Part shown: positions 11,771 through 51,359 of the stretch, piece after piece
Layout: each line of letters begins with the position of its first letter
Numbering within the stretch: position 1 is the stretch's first letter
Source of the DNA: Macrotis lagotis
Lineage: Eukaryota; Chordata; Mammalia; Peramelemorphia; Peramelidae
DNA length: 64,000 nucleotides
NCBI RefSeq assembly: GCF_037893015.1
Contig: NC_133660.1
Span: 280,365,067-280,429,066 of the forward strand
Direction: 5' to 3'
Program-made: the position numbers and the translations under genes
Notes under the pieces: model-generated
Told to the model about the DNA's origin: nothing
Databases searched by the model: none
What the model saw: only the letters and a program-made list of their open reading frames with translations

Positions 11771-13870
11771 AATTTATCAAGGATCTCATAGGAGATTTGT
11801 AACCTATAACCTTAGAAGATTTCTTAAAACGTTGAAAGGTTAAAACCCAGCAAGTCAGAAGTCAGGCTTCACCTGTCAGATCTTCCTGGCTCCAGGACCA
11901 GTTCTCTATCCAATAAATCATGGAACTCTCACTCTGAAAATCAGTCAACAAACATTTTTTGAGTATTAACTATATGCCAGCTCCTTTACTAGACACTAAG
12001 ATATTTAAGAAATGTTTAATTGAATTGTAAAGGATAATAAAAATGCATTATTTTATGAGCTAGCATTGTTATGCATCAGGATGAAACTGGTACTCAGAGG
12101 AAGACAGGTCCATCACCAGCTATGAAGGTGAGGAAGTGAGTTACTCCCCATCCTTGCTGACCCTCAACTTCCTCAATTTCAGTGGAAATCTTTAAAAGCC
12201 TTCATGTCAGCCCCAGTCATCTACCTGATGTGAACTCCATCTCCTCTGGGACCTGGGGACCTGCCAACAAATGTTTGATCTTTCTGAATGAGCACAGATC
12301 AATGTCAATGCTCATGTCAAGGGGCAGGGACACCGTTGGTGTTTATAGACACACACAGTCCAGCGAAGGGCCAACTGCCCTACAGAGTAAACAAGATGTA
12401 TGCCCAGGATTTCTGGATATGGCTGGAGAGAGAAAAGGAAAAGCCTGACAAGGTCAGAGAAAACTGTGGGAGTGGAGAGCATGGTGCATTGCCAATCCAT
12501 ACACACATGCTCACATATGAACATATAACTTCACATCCTTGTGCATACATACACATAGCAGCATAGAAATTTTCCATCCTTCCTTTCTTCCTTTTTCCTT
12601 CTTTTTTTTCCCTTCCTTCCCCAGATTCTTGCCTTTTTAAGGTCAGCAGACATGGGCTATCCCCCTCCAATACCCACCTTGTTCTGCTACTAAATGGAAC
12701 ATAATTTTTTCTTTTTTTTTTGTCTTAACATGTTTCAAGAACAAGATTACTCAACATAGTATATAGTTCATCAATAAGAATGTATTCTAGCCATATGTCA
12801 CATTCTTCCCCTTTTTATTCTCCATCAAAACCAAGCTTACCAACTAAATTTCATTAGTAGGAATTTCCAATCTTGACATCCTCCATTGGACTCTTCCAGT
12901 AGAATGGAAGTTCCTTGAGGGGAGAGAGTATTTTGTCTTATTTTCTTTTCCTCAGTCCCTTGCACAATGACTGGCTCTTCATAAATGTTTCCTGAACTAT
13001 AAGTCATTTGGTCTCCCTGGGCCTACTTCCTTCTCTAAAAGGAAGAGTTGAGAGTAAGACCCCTTTAAATTCTAAACTTCTCCTCCTGAAATCTTATGAA
13101 ATGAAGGGAATTCCATGACCTGAGATTTTGTACAAACTATCCCTCAAGTCTGAAATGCATTGTGGAATTAGGATCTGGAAGCTTCATCAAAGCTTGTTGA
13201 TTGGTCAACTGATTGAAAACTTGATCTCTTAGCAAAGGACCATGGAGAAGACCGACATTTCCCAGACTTAAACTGTGAAGGCCTATGGGAACTATCCTTT
13301 CCCACTGGAAACTTTGCAGGATGGAAATCCCACCGCTAATTTGCAGTGCTCATTACCAGAATATTTGATCTCAGCCTCAAGGACTCACTGGCAATGGCTT
13401 CACCAGTCTCCTACATTTGTAGTTTCCTCTCTCAACCTACTATCCCTCATTCATCTCCTAAATTTATCATCCTTCTCTTAATAGTTCTGTACACTCAACA
13501 GGAGGGGATGACTACAGCCCCCATGAGTTTATATATGAACCAGTTCTTCCCTTGTAACAACAAGTAATGAAAGTGATATAGCTAAATCAGAAAATTCAAA
13601 ATACTTGGTCAGTTCCTCAACTGAAAACCATCCTCACCTCTGCTTTTCATATTCTCATCTTTCTTGAAACTTCAGCTCAAGGAAACTTCCCTTCTTCCCC
13701 CCAAACTGCAGAGAAACTTTGAAGTGAAAACTTGGGAATCAGAAAAACCCATAAAAAGATAAACATACAGGAACAATCAGAAGCAATTAATCAAGGGTTA
13801 AAGTTTATATTATTACATGATATGTGTGACTCCCTCAGTCCTCTCATGGGTCAGAAGGAAAGTCTAACAA
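11770..13870. other. No gene seen; old relics
   Basis: MIR-like trace near 11840-11930, an interspersed 'caacaaacattttttgag' motif near 11945, and an L2-like relic at 12890-13005 (plus). Otherwise nothing recognised. Confidence 0.4.
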
Positions 13871-13881
13871 ACCTTACATTA

Positions 13882-13929
<48 letters not shown>

Positions 13930-13952
13930 ACACACACACACACATACACACA
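13882..13952. repeat. (AC)n microsatellite
   Basis: About 35 AC dinucleotides with a few interruptions. Confidence 0.97.
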
Positions 13953-14379
13953 CTAGCCCATGATCCCCATAATCAGATTTCAAAGACAAGTTTCCCAAAG
14001 GTCATATGGGTACAGATTATCTCAAATTTACTACCAGGAATGTGAGGACAAATACAAATGAGGTGGAGTTGGGGAAGAGAGATAGCAAAAGGTAAGCAAA
14101 TAAAAGGTCTTCTCTAAAACACTATTGCATATCAAAAAAAGTTGACCTGGAAAACAGATCAAGGAGAGATAATGTAAGTATTATAGAAAGATCTATCTAT
14201 TAAATCTAAGATAAAAAAAATCATTTTCTGGATATCATTTTCTAGGCATCATTAAAGAAAATTGTCCCAGAATATTAGAACAAGAGGCCAAATCTTCCTG
14301 AGTCTCAGTTTCTTAAACTGTAGGATGAGATTTGATGGCCTCTGTGGTCCCTTCTACCCCTGGAGTTCATATACATAAA

Positions 14380-14382
<3 letters not shown>

Positions 14383-14418
<36 letters not shown>
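14383..14418. repeat. (GT)n microsatellite
   Basis: Eighteen GT units, about 430 bp from the (AC)n run and of opposite sense. Confidence 0.97.
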
Positions 14419-14420
<2 letters not shown>

Positions 14421-14479
14421 CTAATATACACCCATACATATGTCTATATACAAGCATATGTATCTGTGATTTGGTGCTA

Positions 14480-14625
14480 AAGAAATAATTATCCCTATTT
14501 TGCATATGAAGGAACAGAGGGTGACTGATCCAGGACCATTTAGTCAGTAGGCTCTACAAAGGAAGCAAAAATTCAGGTCACCTGAGTCCAGGTCCAAGAC
14601 CCTATCAGCTCTCCCATACTGTCTC
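14480..14625 (-). mobile_element. MIR-like relic
   Basis: Antisense MIR text with CCCTATTTTGCATATGAAGG and a decayed body. Confidence 0.55.
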
Positions 14626-14947
14626 TCACTAGATCAATGCAGGGATAAAAATACTTGCCCAAAATAAAACAATTAATAAATATCCAAGTACTGAGGTCCT
14701 TACTCCAGAGCCAGGGGGTCCTTCCCAGTGTCCCACAACACTCCTGTCCTCAATTTGTGATTAATTTTAAAAAGAGTCAACAATGTGGTTTCCCTCCACA
14801 CTATCTGTGAAGGGAGAGAAGCTGGGTTGTGGAGCTATCTCAAAGTCAAGCTGAAGAATGTGTATTCTTTCCTGGAAACAATTAAGGGAAAGTTCATTAA
14901 GCAGGGGAATGACTTGGTCAGACCCAAAGAGTAGAAAGATAACTTTG

Positions 14948-15040
14948 GTGCTCACTTTGGCAGCACATATACTAAAATTGGAATGATACAGAGAAGATTA
15001 GCGTGGCCTCTGTGCAAGGATGACACACAAATTTGTGAAG
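14948..15040 (+). pseudogene. U6 snRNA retropseudogene, 3'-truncated
   Basis: Starts GTGCTCACTTTGGCAGCACA and follows U6 through the ATACAGAGA and GCAAGGATGACAC boxes, with a few changes (for example G-to-A in the 5' stem and in GCATGG/GCGTGG). It stops after GTGAAG, missing the last 14 or so bases and the T-run. Twelve-base target repeats AGAAAGATAACT flank it (14933-14944 and 15039-15050). There is no poly(A) tail and no upstream PSE or TATA that I can see, so this is a tailless retrocopy moved by L1. Confidence 0.93.
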
Positions 15041-15054
15041 AAAGATAACTGGTA

Positions 15055-16585
15055 GATGATTTAAGCATGGACTCTTGACTGGTAGGGGAAGCCCTCCTCA
15101 GAAATATGTTTTGACCTGCATAAAATATAGACAGTGCATCCCATAGAAAAGCAAATCCATGGAAATGGAGTGATCCAAATGTTTAAGAAGCAAAGTCATC
15201 AACCCCTGGATTAGAAAGGACTAGATATAGGAAAACCACCAAGAAGGCTGTTTTCTGCTAAGTGGAAAGGAAAGGAGCAATCCCAGAGAGAAGGCAAAGA
15301 AGCTGTATAGGGAAGACTTGGAAACCCACTGGAAGGGGGTTGAGGAAGATGAAGGTATTCAAGCTCTCTCTGCAAGTCCCCAGGCTGGTCCATAACTGTC
15401 CACATCACCAAGAATAAATGACTTCATTTGAGAAATGTTGGTGGTAAAATGGTGCCCACACAGCAAAATCCTTCAGCTGGTGGGCAAAGCCATCCATATG
15501 ACCAGAAGCCATCCCCCAAGCTCTTCCACCCACCCCTCACCCAAAGGCACCATCTTGGCTATTGGCTGCCAAAGACAACAACTGATGAGTCACTGAAAAC
15601 AGCCATTGTTGGGTATGTTCCTGCCAAGGTTTGCATGTAAGCCTCCAGACCACCAGGTGGCCATTCCCTAAGCCCAAGGTGGGCCCCAATTGTGGGACAA
15701 TGAGGGGCAGAGGGGGTCAGGGGAATCAAAAGATAAGGGCCTTCTCTCCATGGGCCCTGGCCTTTCCCCCAGGATCCTACCAGACACGGGAGCAGAGAAA
15801 CTGTTAGATAATGGGACTTTGGGGAGCGTTGTTGAGTCAAATGTCACAAGTGGCCAGAGCGCGGACAGCATCATTCAGTGAATAGTTTGGAATAACAGTA
15901 GGACAACCCATTCAAAGAGCATAGAGGACCTCAGAAGTCACTGAGAACAAAGTCCTTCTTGTAAGGAAGGAAACTGAGGCACAGGGAGGAAAGGTCATGC
16001 AAGTAAGAAGTATCAGAGGAAGGTTTCCCCCAGGCTGGCTTCAGAGCCAATGGTCCCCCCACACCTCACTGTCTCCCATCTCAAGCTATCCTTATAGGTC
16101 TTTTCATCTATGACTTACAATGTTAACAAAAGGGCAATTTGCTGCCTTCTTCAGTTCCGTAACTGGAGTCAAATTTGTCTCCCTAAGAATGTCTCTCTTA
16201 TCATGGCAGAAATCATTCCCTATGACCAATCTTTCCATAGTCATTTCTTAAGCCCTTCCTCTATTGTCAGGCCCTGTTCCTAGAAAACAATACACAGAAA
16301 ATGACTTTCCAAGGCACTCAGCACCTGCTGCCTTGCCTCTGTGTTTGGGTGTCTGTGGATGGGGGGGGTGAGCCTCAGTGGTCACCTTGGGCAGCAAAGT
16401 TGAATTCAACAATGCAGGCACCCTCAACACACTGAAGAGTCTCGGAGCTCCAACCCCAGGCCCCCCCAAGGGGCAGAACGTCTCCCCCCAGGATGCAGTG
16501 GGAGACACAGGACAGCGGGCCTGTCCGGAGAGCCCAGGGCCTGGCTTGTGTCTCCAGGGCCAACATGAAAGAAGGACTCCGGGCC
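15055..16585. other. No gene seen
   Basis: Unique-looking DNA with a MIR-like trace near 15965-16075. Frames up to 93 codons have no known domain. Confidence 0.4.
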
Positions 16586-16591
16586 TCTGAC

Positions 16592-16885
16592 AAAGAATGT
16601 CAGCTCTGGGAAGGAGCCTTGGAGCAGAGAATGTCAGAGATGGGAAGGGACCTTAGAACAAAGAACATCAAAACTAGAAGGGCCCTTGGAGCAGAGAATA
16701 TCAGAGATGGGAAGGGACCCTAGAACAGAGAATGTCAGAGATGGGAAGGGATCTTAGAAAGAGAATGTCAGAGCCAGAAGGAGCCTTGGAACAGAGAATA
16801 TCAAAGCTGGGGAGGAATCTTAGCCCAAAGAACACAGAATGCTGGGTCTCAGGGGTTTTAGAACAGAGCATGTCAGAGGTCTCCT
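16592..16885 (+). repeat. ~34-bp minisatellite, about nine units
   Basis: Unit approximately AGAGAATGTCAGAGATGGGA followed by AGGGACCTTAGAAC. Unit starts near 16592, 16627, 16660, 16693, 16727, 16759, 16793, 16827 and 16865 (spacing 32-38). It resembles the 'agaatgtcagagctggaaggga' phrase of a dispersed marsupial repeat, also seen near 43.90 kb. Confidence 0.9.
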
Positions 16886-18077
16886 TTTTCAGAGAGGTAG
16901 CAGGGCCTATTCAGGATGGGAGGAACAAGGCATCATCAGAGACCCCTGCCTCTCCTGAATCCATCCTCAGCCACCGCCCAACCACAATCCCAAGCCAGAT
17001 GCTTCTGGGCTGGCTCTTCCATCCCCATGCCAGTCTTTGCTCACCACGGCCACTTTCTTTTGCTCATGATTTTTTTTTTTCCCTTTAAGACAAGCCCGCA
17101 GTATCAGTCCCACTTGAGATGGCAATAAAGTGACAAGCTCACCTGGTTGACAGGTGTTGCTGGGGCCTGGCCGAGCCTTGGATTAGCCAACTGCTGCCGG
17201 AACCTGAGCATTCCACCAACAGCAGAGCTCGGCTGGCAGGTGTGCTCATCCCCACCCTGCCCAGGGCCCCCTGATCGAATTTCCTGCCGACAGAAGAGCC
17301 CCATTTTCTTGAAATCTGATGAGGGAGAGAGCGAGTGAGGTGGTACATCCCAGAAGGTGGCCAAGCACAGAGGCCAATCTGCCGGGCGGCTGGACCGTCT
17401 GGTGGCCACTTTGATCTGAGGGCCATTGTCTGAGACACACACCTCCGCCTTTCAGTCCTGAGTTCTGTGGCTTGGGCTTTTCTTCCCATGCCCCCCAACC
17501 CCCTTTTCATTTTTTCAGCCTGGGATTGTTCTAGTCTCTTACTGGAACCAATAATTATCATCCATGAAGGAAACCAAATACAGGTGAAAGAGAAGATTAT
17601 TCTCGGCTGCATCCGAAGGGTCACAGGCCACATGAAAGACTCCTAATGACCTCCTGGAGCCAGGACGGAGACCACCACCACCAGCTGGGTGCCAACAGCT
17701 GGGCTGAACGAAGGACAGAGGTTCAGACCACCCTGAGGCCAGCCCTGGGAGCTAGCCTTGGTCCTGTGATGACCCACAGCCCTCAAAAAAACCCACCCCT
17801 GCCAGGACCCCTGGAGGCTGCTTCTAGTTCTTGGAGAACACCGGAGATTCCGGAAGACCAAGGGGGACAGCCTAGGCCCACTCTCCATGACTGTCATCCC
17901 CCCATCATCCTGGAGATTTCCCTCCCCAACAGCCAGGGAGTAGAGCTCCCTTCAGGGTACCCATCCCAGGGCTGGCATTTCCCTCTTGGGAAAGGGAGCA
18001 TATTATCTCAGTTAAAAGGCTCCCCAAAACTCCTCTCCCTGACCCAAAGCCAATCTCCCTCCTCAGAAGAGGGGGTT
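16886..18077. other. No gene seen
   Basis: Moderately GC-rich. The 164-codon minus frame (17139-17633) and 152-codon plus frame (17646-18104) show no domain, and the latter runs into a SINE. Confidence 0.45.
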
Positions 18078-18093
18078 GAAAGAGAAGGCCCAG

Positions 18094-18243
18094 GGGGCAG
18101 CTAGGTGGTGCAGTGGATAAAGCACCGGCCCTGGAGTCAGGAATACCTGGGTTCAAATCCAGTCTCAGACACTTGATAATGACCTAGCTGTGTGGCCTTG
18201 GGCAAGCCACTTAACCCTGTTTGCCTTGCAAAAACCTAAAAAA
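18094..18243 (+). mobile_element. SINE with 16-bp perfect target repeats
   Basis: Complete SINE flanked by GAAAGAGAAGGCCCAG at 18078-18093 and 18244-18259. Confidence 0.96.
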
Positions 18244-18349
18244 GAAAGAGAAGGCCCAGAAATGTCCCCAAAGGGAAGCTTTAAATTGTTCCGGCATATC
18301 TAGTGACAGGAAGTTAGGGTCTATTTAGACTTGAAACTTAGCCCACCTC

Positions 18350-18545
18350 TTCCTTCCTCTTTATTGTTCATAAAACCCTTTACAAATATTCTCTTCTATT
18401 GTCATTATGTCCCTGAGAAGCCGGTGCTATTATCTCCATGGCATTGATGAAGAAATTGAGGCAGACAGAGGCAATGACTTCCCCAGAGTCACCCAAATGT
18501 CTGAGGCAGGATTTGAACTCGGATCTCCCTGATTTCAGGACTGTT
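18350..18545 (-). mobile_element. MIR-family relic
   Basis: Antisense MIR: 'tattatctccatggcattgatgaagaaattgag' and GGATTTGAACTCGGATC. A short (GGAT)n follows at 18546-18564. Confidence 0.75.
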
Positions 18546-19053
18546 GGATGGATGGATGGATGGATTAGACTGTCTCAATGGGACCTTCCATCTCTGATAC
18601 CATGAACTTAGAAGTCATTTCACCCCCTTTGGGTTTCAACTTCCTCATGTGGAAAAGAAAGTAGCTGAATAAAATTTGAGGGTTTTTTTTTAACATTTTT
18701 CTGGGTCCTGAATAAGTCTGGTGAAACCAGGGTTTCCTTCTCAGAATCATGTTTTTAAAAAGAAGCCGGATTCTTCTGACGGCCAATTACCAGAATTTTT
18801 TTTTAAATCATGGACCCATCCAAATCTGAGGCTGGGACTCTGTACATGCCTTCATTGGCCTGGGAGTTGAAGCCGAGTGGTCAGTGGGATCTGACAAGGG
18901 TTCCAGGCTTGGAGGTCCCCTTGCTGCTGTTGGCCAGACTGGATGTGGGGGTGAAGAGATGGCATGGTCTTGGACTGGCTCAGATCTGATCCACAGATAG
19001 TGAAGCCACCTCAGAGAGTCGAGTGCAGTCCCAGGTATCTCTTAGAACCTACC

Positions 19054-19209
19054 GGGGGGGCAGCTAGGTGATAAATGCAGTCAGGCCCTGGAGTCAGGAG
19101 GACCTGAATTCAAATGTGACCTCAGACTCCTAATAATGACCTAGCTGTGTGACCTTGGCCAAGTCACTTAACCCCGTTGCCTTCCAAAAACTAAAAAAAA
19201 AAAAAAAAA
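19054..19209 (+). mobile_element. SINE
   Basis: Complete but mildly decayed plus-strand SINE with a 17-A tail. Confidence 0.9.
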
Positions 19210-20002
19210 GCCTGCCAGGGCTCCAGGCTCTTATTTCTACAGTTTCCCAAGAGGGTCAGAATAACCCAGACTCCCAGACCAAGCAGAGCAAGACACAGGC
19301 CAGCAAAACTCCAAAGATATTGGGACCCAGGTGGGGAGCAGGATGCAGAGGAATCACACATCAAGGTTTCCAATTGTGGAGGGAATAAAAAGTAGGAGAA
19401 AGGCCAGGCTTGCAGTTCAAATCCAGTCTCAGCCACATGAGCCACATGAGCCAGGATAGGTCTCATGAACCATACAGCACCAGATGACCCATACAAAGGG
19501 TCAGTAAACCTTAAAGTGACATATAAATGGGAGCCATTGGCATGTTGTTGCTGAGGGGAGTCTGGCTCCACCTGACCTAGACCCAAGGCCCTCCAGGTCC
19601 CTTCCAGCTCAGAGATCCTGGGTCTCTGGGGGAAGGGGACTTCAACTCAAAGCCCCAGGTTATTTTCAGCTTTGAAAATTGAGGCAGAAGATAAAGAGAA
19701 GTTGCACCCCCCTGCCCCAGCCTGCTCCCCACAACTGGGCTTGCTGGGCTCAGAGGGAAGGAGCTGCCTCCTCTTCCCATTTCATCTGTTAGCACTAAGT
19801 AGACTGCTTGTCTGGCTGGGTTGGCCACCAGAGGGACAAGGAGATGCCAGAGGCCTGGACACCATCCCTACCCTCCAGGAGTTTCAAGGGCATCGTCCAA
19901 AGCAGCCAGGACACCCCAGGACCACTGCCCAACAGCCCCAGGACCACTGCCCAACAGCCCAAACTCTAACTGAGCACACCCACCAAGGACATAGTCAACC
20001 AA

Positions 20003-20033
<31 letters not shown>

Positions 20034-20110
20034 GAAAAGACAATATGGACAATGAGCTGAGCCCAGAATTAAGTAGCAGAGGAGACTGGACCACAGAATC
20101 ACAGACATTT
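19210..20110. other. No gene seen
   Basis: Includes a twofold repeat of CCCCAGGACCACTGCCCAAC (about 19912-19960) and a (TC)n run at 20003-20028. Confidence 0.4.
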
Positions 20111-22053
20111 GAGTATTATTTTTTCCCATTTAATCAAAATGGACGCAGTTCAACATTGAGGGTTCTAGGTGGGAGACATGGTCCACATTGGGTTTGTTAG
20201 GATTTGTGGTGAATGTTGGAATGTTGATTCTCTTTTATATCCTTTTTTAAAAATCCATGTCAAGTCTCTGTCCCCCAGGGAGCAGTTTGAAAGTGGGGGT
20301 GGTCCCTTTGACACGACGAGAAGCCCCCCACCTGCTGCAGAGGAGTGGACAAATGCTGAGGTGAAGAGCCGGGGACCTCATACCAGCAATGACTCAATTC
20401 CCTTATAGATTTGCTCCCTGATGACTTCTCCTTCTACCCTCCACCATCATTCTCCCCTCCCTCTCTTCTACTTCCTCCCTGCTGCTGCCACTACCCAACA
20501 CTCAACATTCCTCAGGTCACATAAAGGAGAACGGCTGGGGTCACAGAGAAATAAAAGCACAACAGGTTTGACACCAAAAGAACTCAAATGCATCCGGCTC
20601 CTCCACCTGCATTTTGCTGAGGAGGCGAGGGGCTACGGATGCTGAATGGGAGGCACCAGGGAACAAAATGACCACACTAACTGATTTCCCTTAAGTGTTC
20701 TTCCTTGTTACAAAGGCGTGTTTGCTGGGGACGAGGGGGCATTGCCAAGAGGCAGAAGGAATGGGTGGCCCCTTTTGAGTGGCAGGAGGGAGGGTTTCCA
20801 AAGCAGATAATGACCACTTTTCCCTTTCTTTTCTTTCTCATGATTTTTTTCCCTTAGATCTAATTCTTCTTTCACAATATGACTAATATGGAAATATCTT
20901 AACCACGATTGTGTCCAGATTGTTTGCTACCATGGGGGTAGGGAGGGAGGAAGAAAAACGTGGTCAAAAACTGGGGAAAGGGTGCATGGCATTGAAAAAA
21001 TAAAATAAAATGGAGCAGGGGAAAGGATATGGCTCCATGGGGACAAGGAAGGAATGGTTTTCCTATGAGTCCTTCACTAGAGGTGTTTAACTCCTGCCCC
21101 TTCAGGTCCTAGGAGCCAAGGGGCCAAGGATCTCTGGGTTCCTCACACCTCCCAACCCCATGGATTGTTTCCAAGAAGGAAAAAGGCTCAGGACAGACAG
21201 GGAGGGGTCCATAAGAGCCACCCGAGAAAACACAACCAACACATCAGACTTACTTTGACATCAGATTTGATCTCACTTAGCACACAGTAGGGCAGGAAAG
21301 CAAGGGGAGGGAAGAGCATCAATTCCAATCCATGGTCACATTGACCCATGTGGAATCCCCATGAAATTCCCTGCTGCCATCTAGGATGCCAAGTAGCTAA
21401 TCAGCACAGGCAGGGCCATGCCCAGCTCCCAAGCACAGCTACCATGGCAGCAAGCTAAGGAGAGATGTGGAAGAAGCCTTCCATGGGAGGGTCCAAGAGA
21501 GAAACCCCCGCCAACATGTCCCCAGAGTCCCCATCCTTTGACTGGCCCTTTCCTCGAGTCACCATTGTTTTAAAATAGGCACAACATGACTGGCATCATC
21601 ATTCAGGTTAAAAAAAAATCTGGTTCATCTGCATAGAAAATGCCCAGGACCCCCCCAGAGCCCCCCAAGGCACTGTCAAAGATCACCCATGGATGCAGCA
21701 TCTCCCCCATTGCACTCCTAAAGGCTTGAGAAGTAAAAAACAACAGGGTTATCTTAATGGCCTAGACACCCACCAGCAGCAGAGGACATGGGGCTCCTGG
21801 TCAATGGGCATCCAGAGCCAAAGTCCACACAAACGTTATGTTGTCAGCAGTCTGAGCAGCACAGGGCAGTGATTCCTCCTTCCACAGATGGGCGCGAGTG
21901 GTTTGCGAAATGAAGATAATTCTAATGTAGAGAACCCTGTCCTCTTTCTCCTTCCCAAGACCCCACAGAAGGCATCAGAGACCATGACGCCCCTCCACAG
22001 GTCATCCGGTAGGTCCATACCCGGGCTGAGGACGTGGGCAGGGGACACCTCTG
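20110..22053 (-). other. TPCN2: Probable TPCN2 3' UTR and flank
   Basis: The DNA after the TGA has no further recognisable exon. On the minus strand there is no AATAAA close to the stop; the candidates I see are TATAAA at 20234-20239 and ATTAAA at 20129-20134, which would give a 3' UTR of about 1.9 kb. A CT-rich run at 20003-20028 lies beyond. The extent is an inference from signal position only. Confidence 0.35.
20129..20134 (-). terminator. Candidate TPCN2 poly(A) signal (ATTAAA)
   Basis: ATTAAA on the minus strand, the commonest variant signal, about 1.9 kb after the stop. No clear GU-rich downstream element was seen, so the call is weak. TATAAA at 20234-20239 is an alternative. Confidence 0.25.
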
Positions 22054-49344
<27,291 letters not shown>

Positions 49345-49520
49345 GGGGGGCTCCGCGCCGCGGCCGTGCCGGCGCCGCCCCCTCCCGGCCGGCGGGGCGG
49401 GGCTCCCTCCCGGCCGCCCAATGAGCGCGCGCCGGGTCCCGTGACCGGGGGCCCGGCCCCGCCCCTCCGCGGCTCCGGAGCCCGAGGCCCCGCCCCGCCG
49501 CTCCGGAGCCGGAAACTCAG
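49345..49520 (-). promoter_or_regulatory. TPCN2: TPCN2 proximal promoter: CCAAT box and GC boxes
   Basis: Upstream of the ATG there is a CCAAT box (plus strand 49418-49422, reading ATTGGGCGG on the gene strand) about 75 nt from the ATG, with GGGCGG/CCCGCCC GC boxes on either side. No TATA box was seen. GTCCCGTGAC at 49436-49445 differs by one base from the TFEB CLEAR core GTCACGTGAC, but the change breaks the E-box. Confidence 0.55.
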
Positions 49521-49554
49521 CGGCTGGTGGATTTCTGCCGGGCGGGGGGCGGGG

Positions 49555-49660
49555 CGCGGCCGCGGGGGCGGGGCCTCGGGGCGGGGCCTCGGGCGGGGCC
49601 TCGGGGGGGCGGGGCCTCGGGCGGGGCCTCGGGCGGGGGGGGCGGGGGGCCTGTCGGAGC
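49555..49660. repeat. Tandem GC-box repeat (GGGCGGGGCCTC)
   Basis: Five or more near-identical copies of a GGGCGGGGCCTC unit in a row, some shortened. Each carries an Sp1-type GC box, and the G-runs could form G-quadruplexes on the plus strand. It lies about 210-315 nt upstream of the TPCN2 ATG. Confidence 0.8.
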
Positions 49661-49984
49661 CCGGAGCCGCCCCACCTGGGCTGCGCCCCGCCCTGGTTTC
49701 CCGGGGTGACACACAGGGCCAGACCTCGTTACGGGGGGCCGGGGGCGCCCCAGACCACCCCCCGGGTCCTCCTGGGGGAGGGGGAAGAAGAAAGACAAGA
49801 ACAGCGAGCCCCCCCGGACCGCGCTTCGGCCCGCTGCCAGCCTGTCCTCCCCGGCTCCAGCCGCACCCCGAGAGCTCCGGTCCCCCCGGCCCCCTCGTCT
49901 GTGTTAGAGAGCGGGGTCACAGGGAGCCCCCCGGGGGCTGTCTGCACAACGCGTCTGTATAAAGGATGTTTAGAGTCTGAGCCT

Positions 49985-50115
49985 AACTCCCATTATTTTA
50001 CAGATGAGGAAACTGAGGCAGACAAGTTCTAGGACACTGCTTGACTATGTCTGAAATGGGATTTGAACTCAGTTCTTCCTGATTCCTGGTTTGGTGCTCT
50101 ATCCACTATCTAGCA
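49985..50115 (-). mobile_element. MIR relic at the outer edge of the CpG island
   Basis: ATTATTTTACAGATGAGGAA and GGGATTTGAACTCAG in antisense MIR order. Confidence 0.75.
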
Positions 50116-51350
50116 GCCTTCTTCCTATGAACTACAGGCCTCAATTCAGCAAATATTTAATAAATGACTATTTTCTGCAAAGCACCATGCTGAGCCCAGC
50201 TATAGAAAATCATGGTCCTTTCCAAGTTTTCCTCAGCCTCTATGGACTCGCCATTGGGCCGCTCCCCATCTGCTGACATTTATATTTGATTTTACTTACT
50301 TTCCTGTGTCTATGTTGTGTTCCCAATAGAATGGAAGGTCCCTGGGGGCAGCATGTTTCATTATTGGTTTTATACTTCAAGCTATAGTATAGTGACTGAA
50401 ATATAACTTAGAAAATGTTTTTTGAACCAAAATGAAATGAAGACAATTGAATTTTATCAAGCCTACCCTGAATGCATGTGTAAATCATTCTTGTGAAGAT
50501 TTCATAGAGAGAAGGAAGTGAGTGTATTAGTCAGTAGTTGCTAATGCCGTCTTCATTGCACTCTTTTTGGGGAGAAGAGAGTAAAATTAGCATCTGGGAC
50601 CTTTTCTATTCTTTTTGAATCTTCCCCCATCACTCTACTTTTGAGTTAATAAATGATCCCTGAACACCTTTAAAACTGGGTAACCTTCAGCCACGAATAT
50701 CTTCTACACACAGATAATACATGAGATCACGGATAATAATGAGAGTCAAATGGTCAGAGTTGCAAGAGGACATAGCCAAGAGTCACACAGGACAAGGGGC
50801 CATCAGGAAGCTTGGCAATGACATCACCAGTCCCTTGGAATGTTTAGCAGCCATGCTCTGAATTGGACCTGGCAGCTTCCTTAGAGCTTTTCCATCTCAC
50901 GCTCCACAGCAACTGTTCCAGACCTTCTCTTCTGTCCTCAAACTTCCCACATTCTCCCCTTGCTTCACCTCTGCTGAGTCCCTCCCTTCATACTTGAATG
51001 AGGAAACAGAACCCACTCACTGTGGACAGCTCCCACTTTTCCTCTTCTCCACACTTCAAAGTCCCTGGAAGTCATTCTCTGTTTTCTCTTCATTTACTCC
51101 AGTTTCTGATAAGGATTCAAAGTTATCTAACATTTATTAAGTACCTACTATAGGACAGGCAAGGTGCTAAGTGCTGGGGATACAAAAAGAAAAAACAAAT
51201 CTCTCACCTTGAGGAGCTCATTAGCTAACAGAGGGGTGGTCCTTTTCCTCCACAAAATTACCACTTCTATATGTGTCCTTAATCTCATTACCTCCTCATT
51301 TACTTTTTAATCTATTCTTTTCTACCAGTTCCTCCCCAACTGATTAAAGA
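50116..51350. other. No gene seen upstream of TPCN2
   Basis: Holds an L2-like relic (50290-50425) and a 'catttattaagtacctactat' repeat (51125-51235). No exon-like segment recognised. Confidence 0.45.
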
Positions 51351-51359
51351 CCCACCCAT

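Noticed and set aside
13882-14418. (AC)n and (GT)n runs as a designed inverted repeat
   Set aside because: Both are ordinary microsatellites; the DNA around them is not symmetric.
17139-18104. 164- and 152-codon frames downstream of TPCN2
   Set aside because: No recognisable domain, low-complexity composition, and one runs into a SINE.
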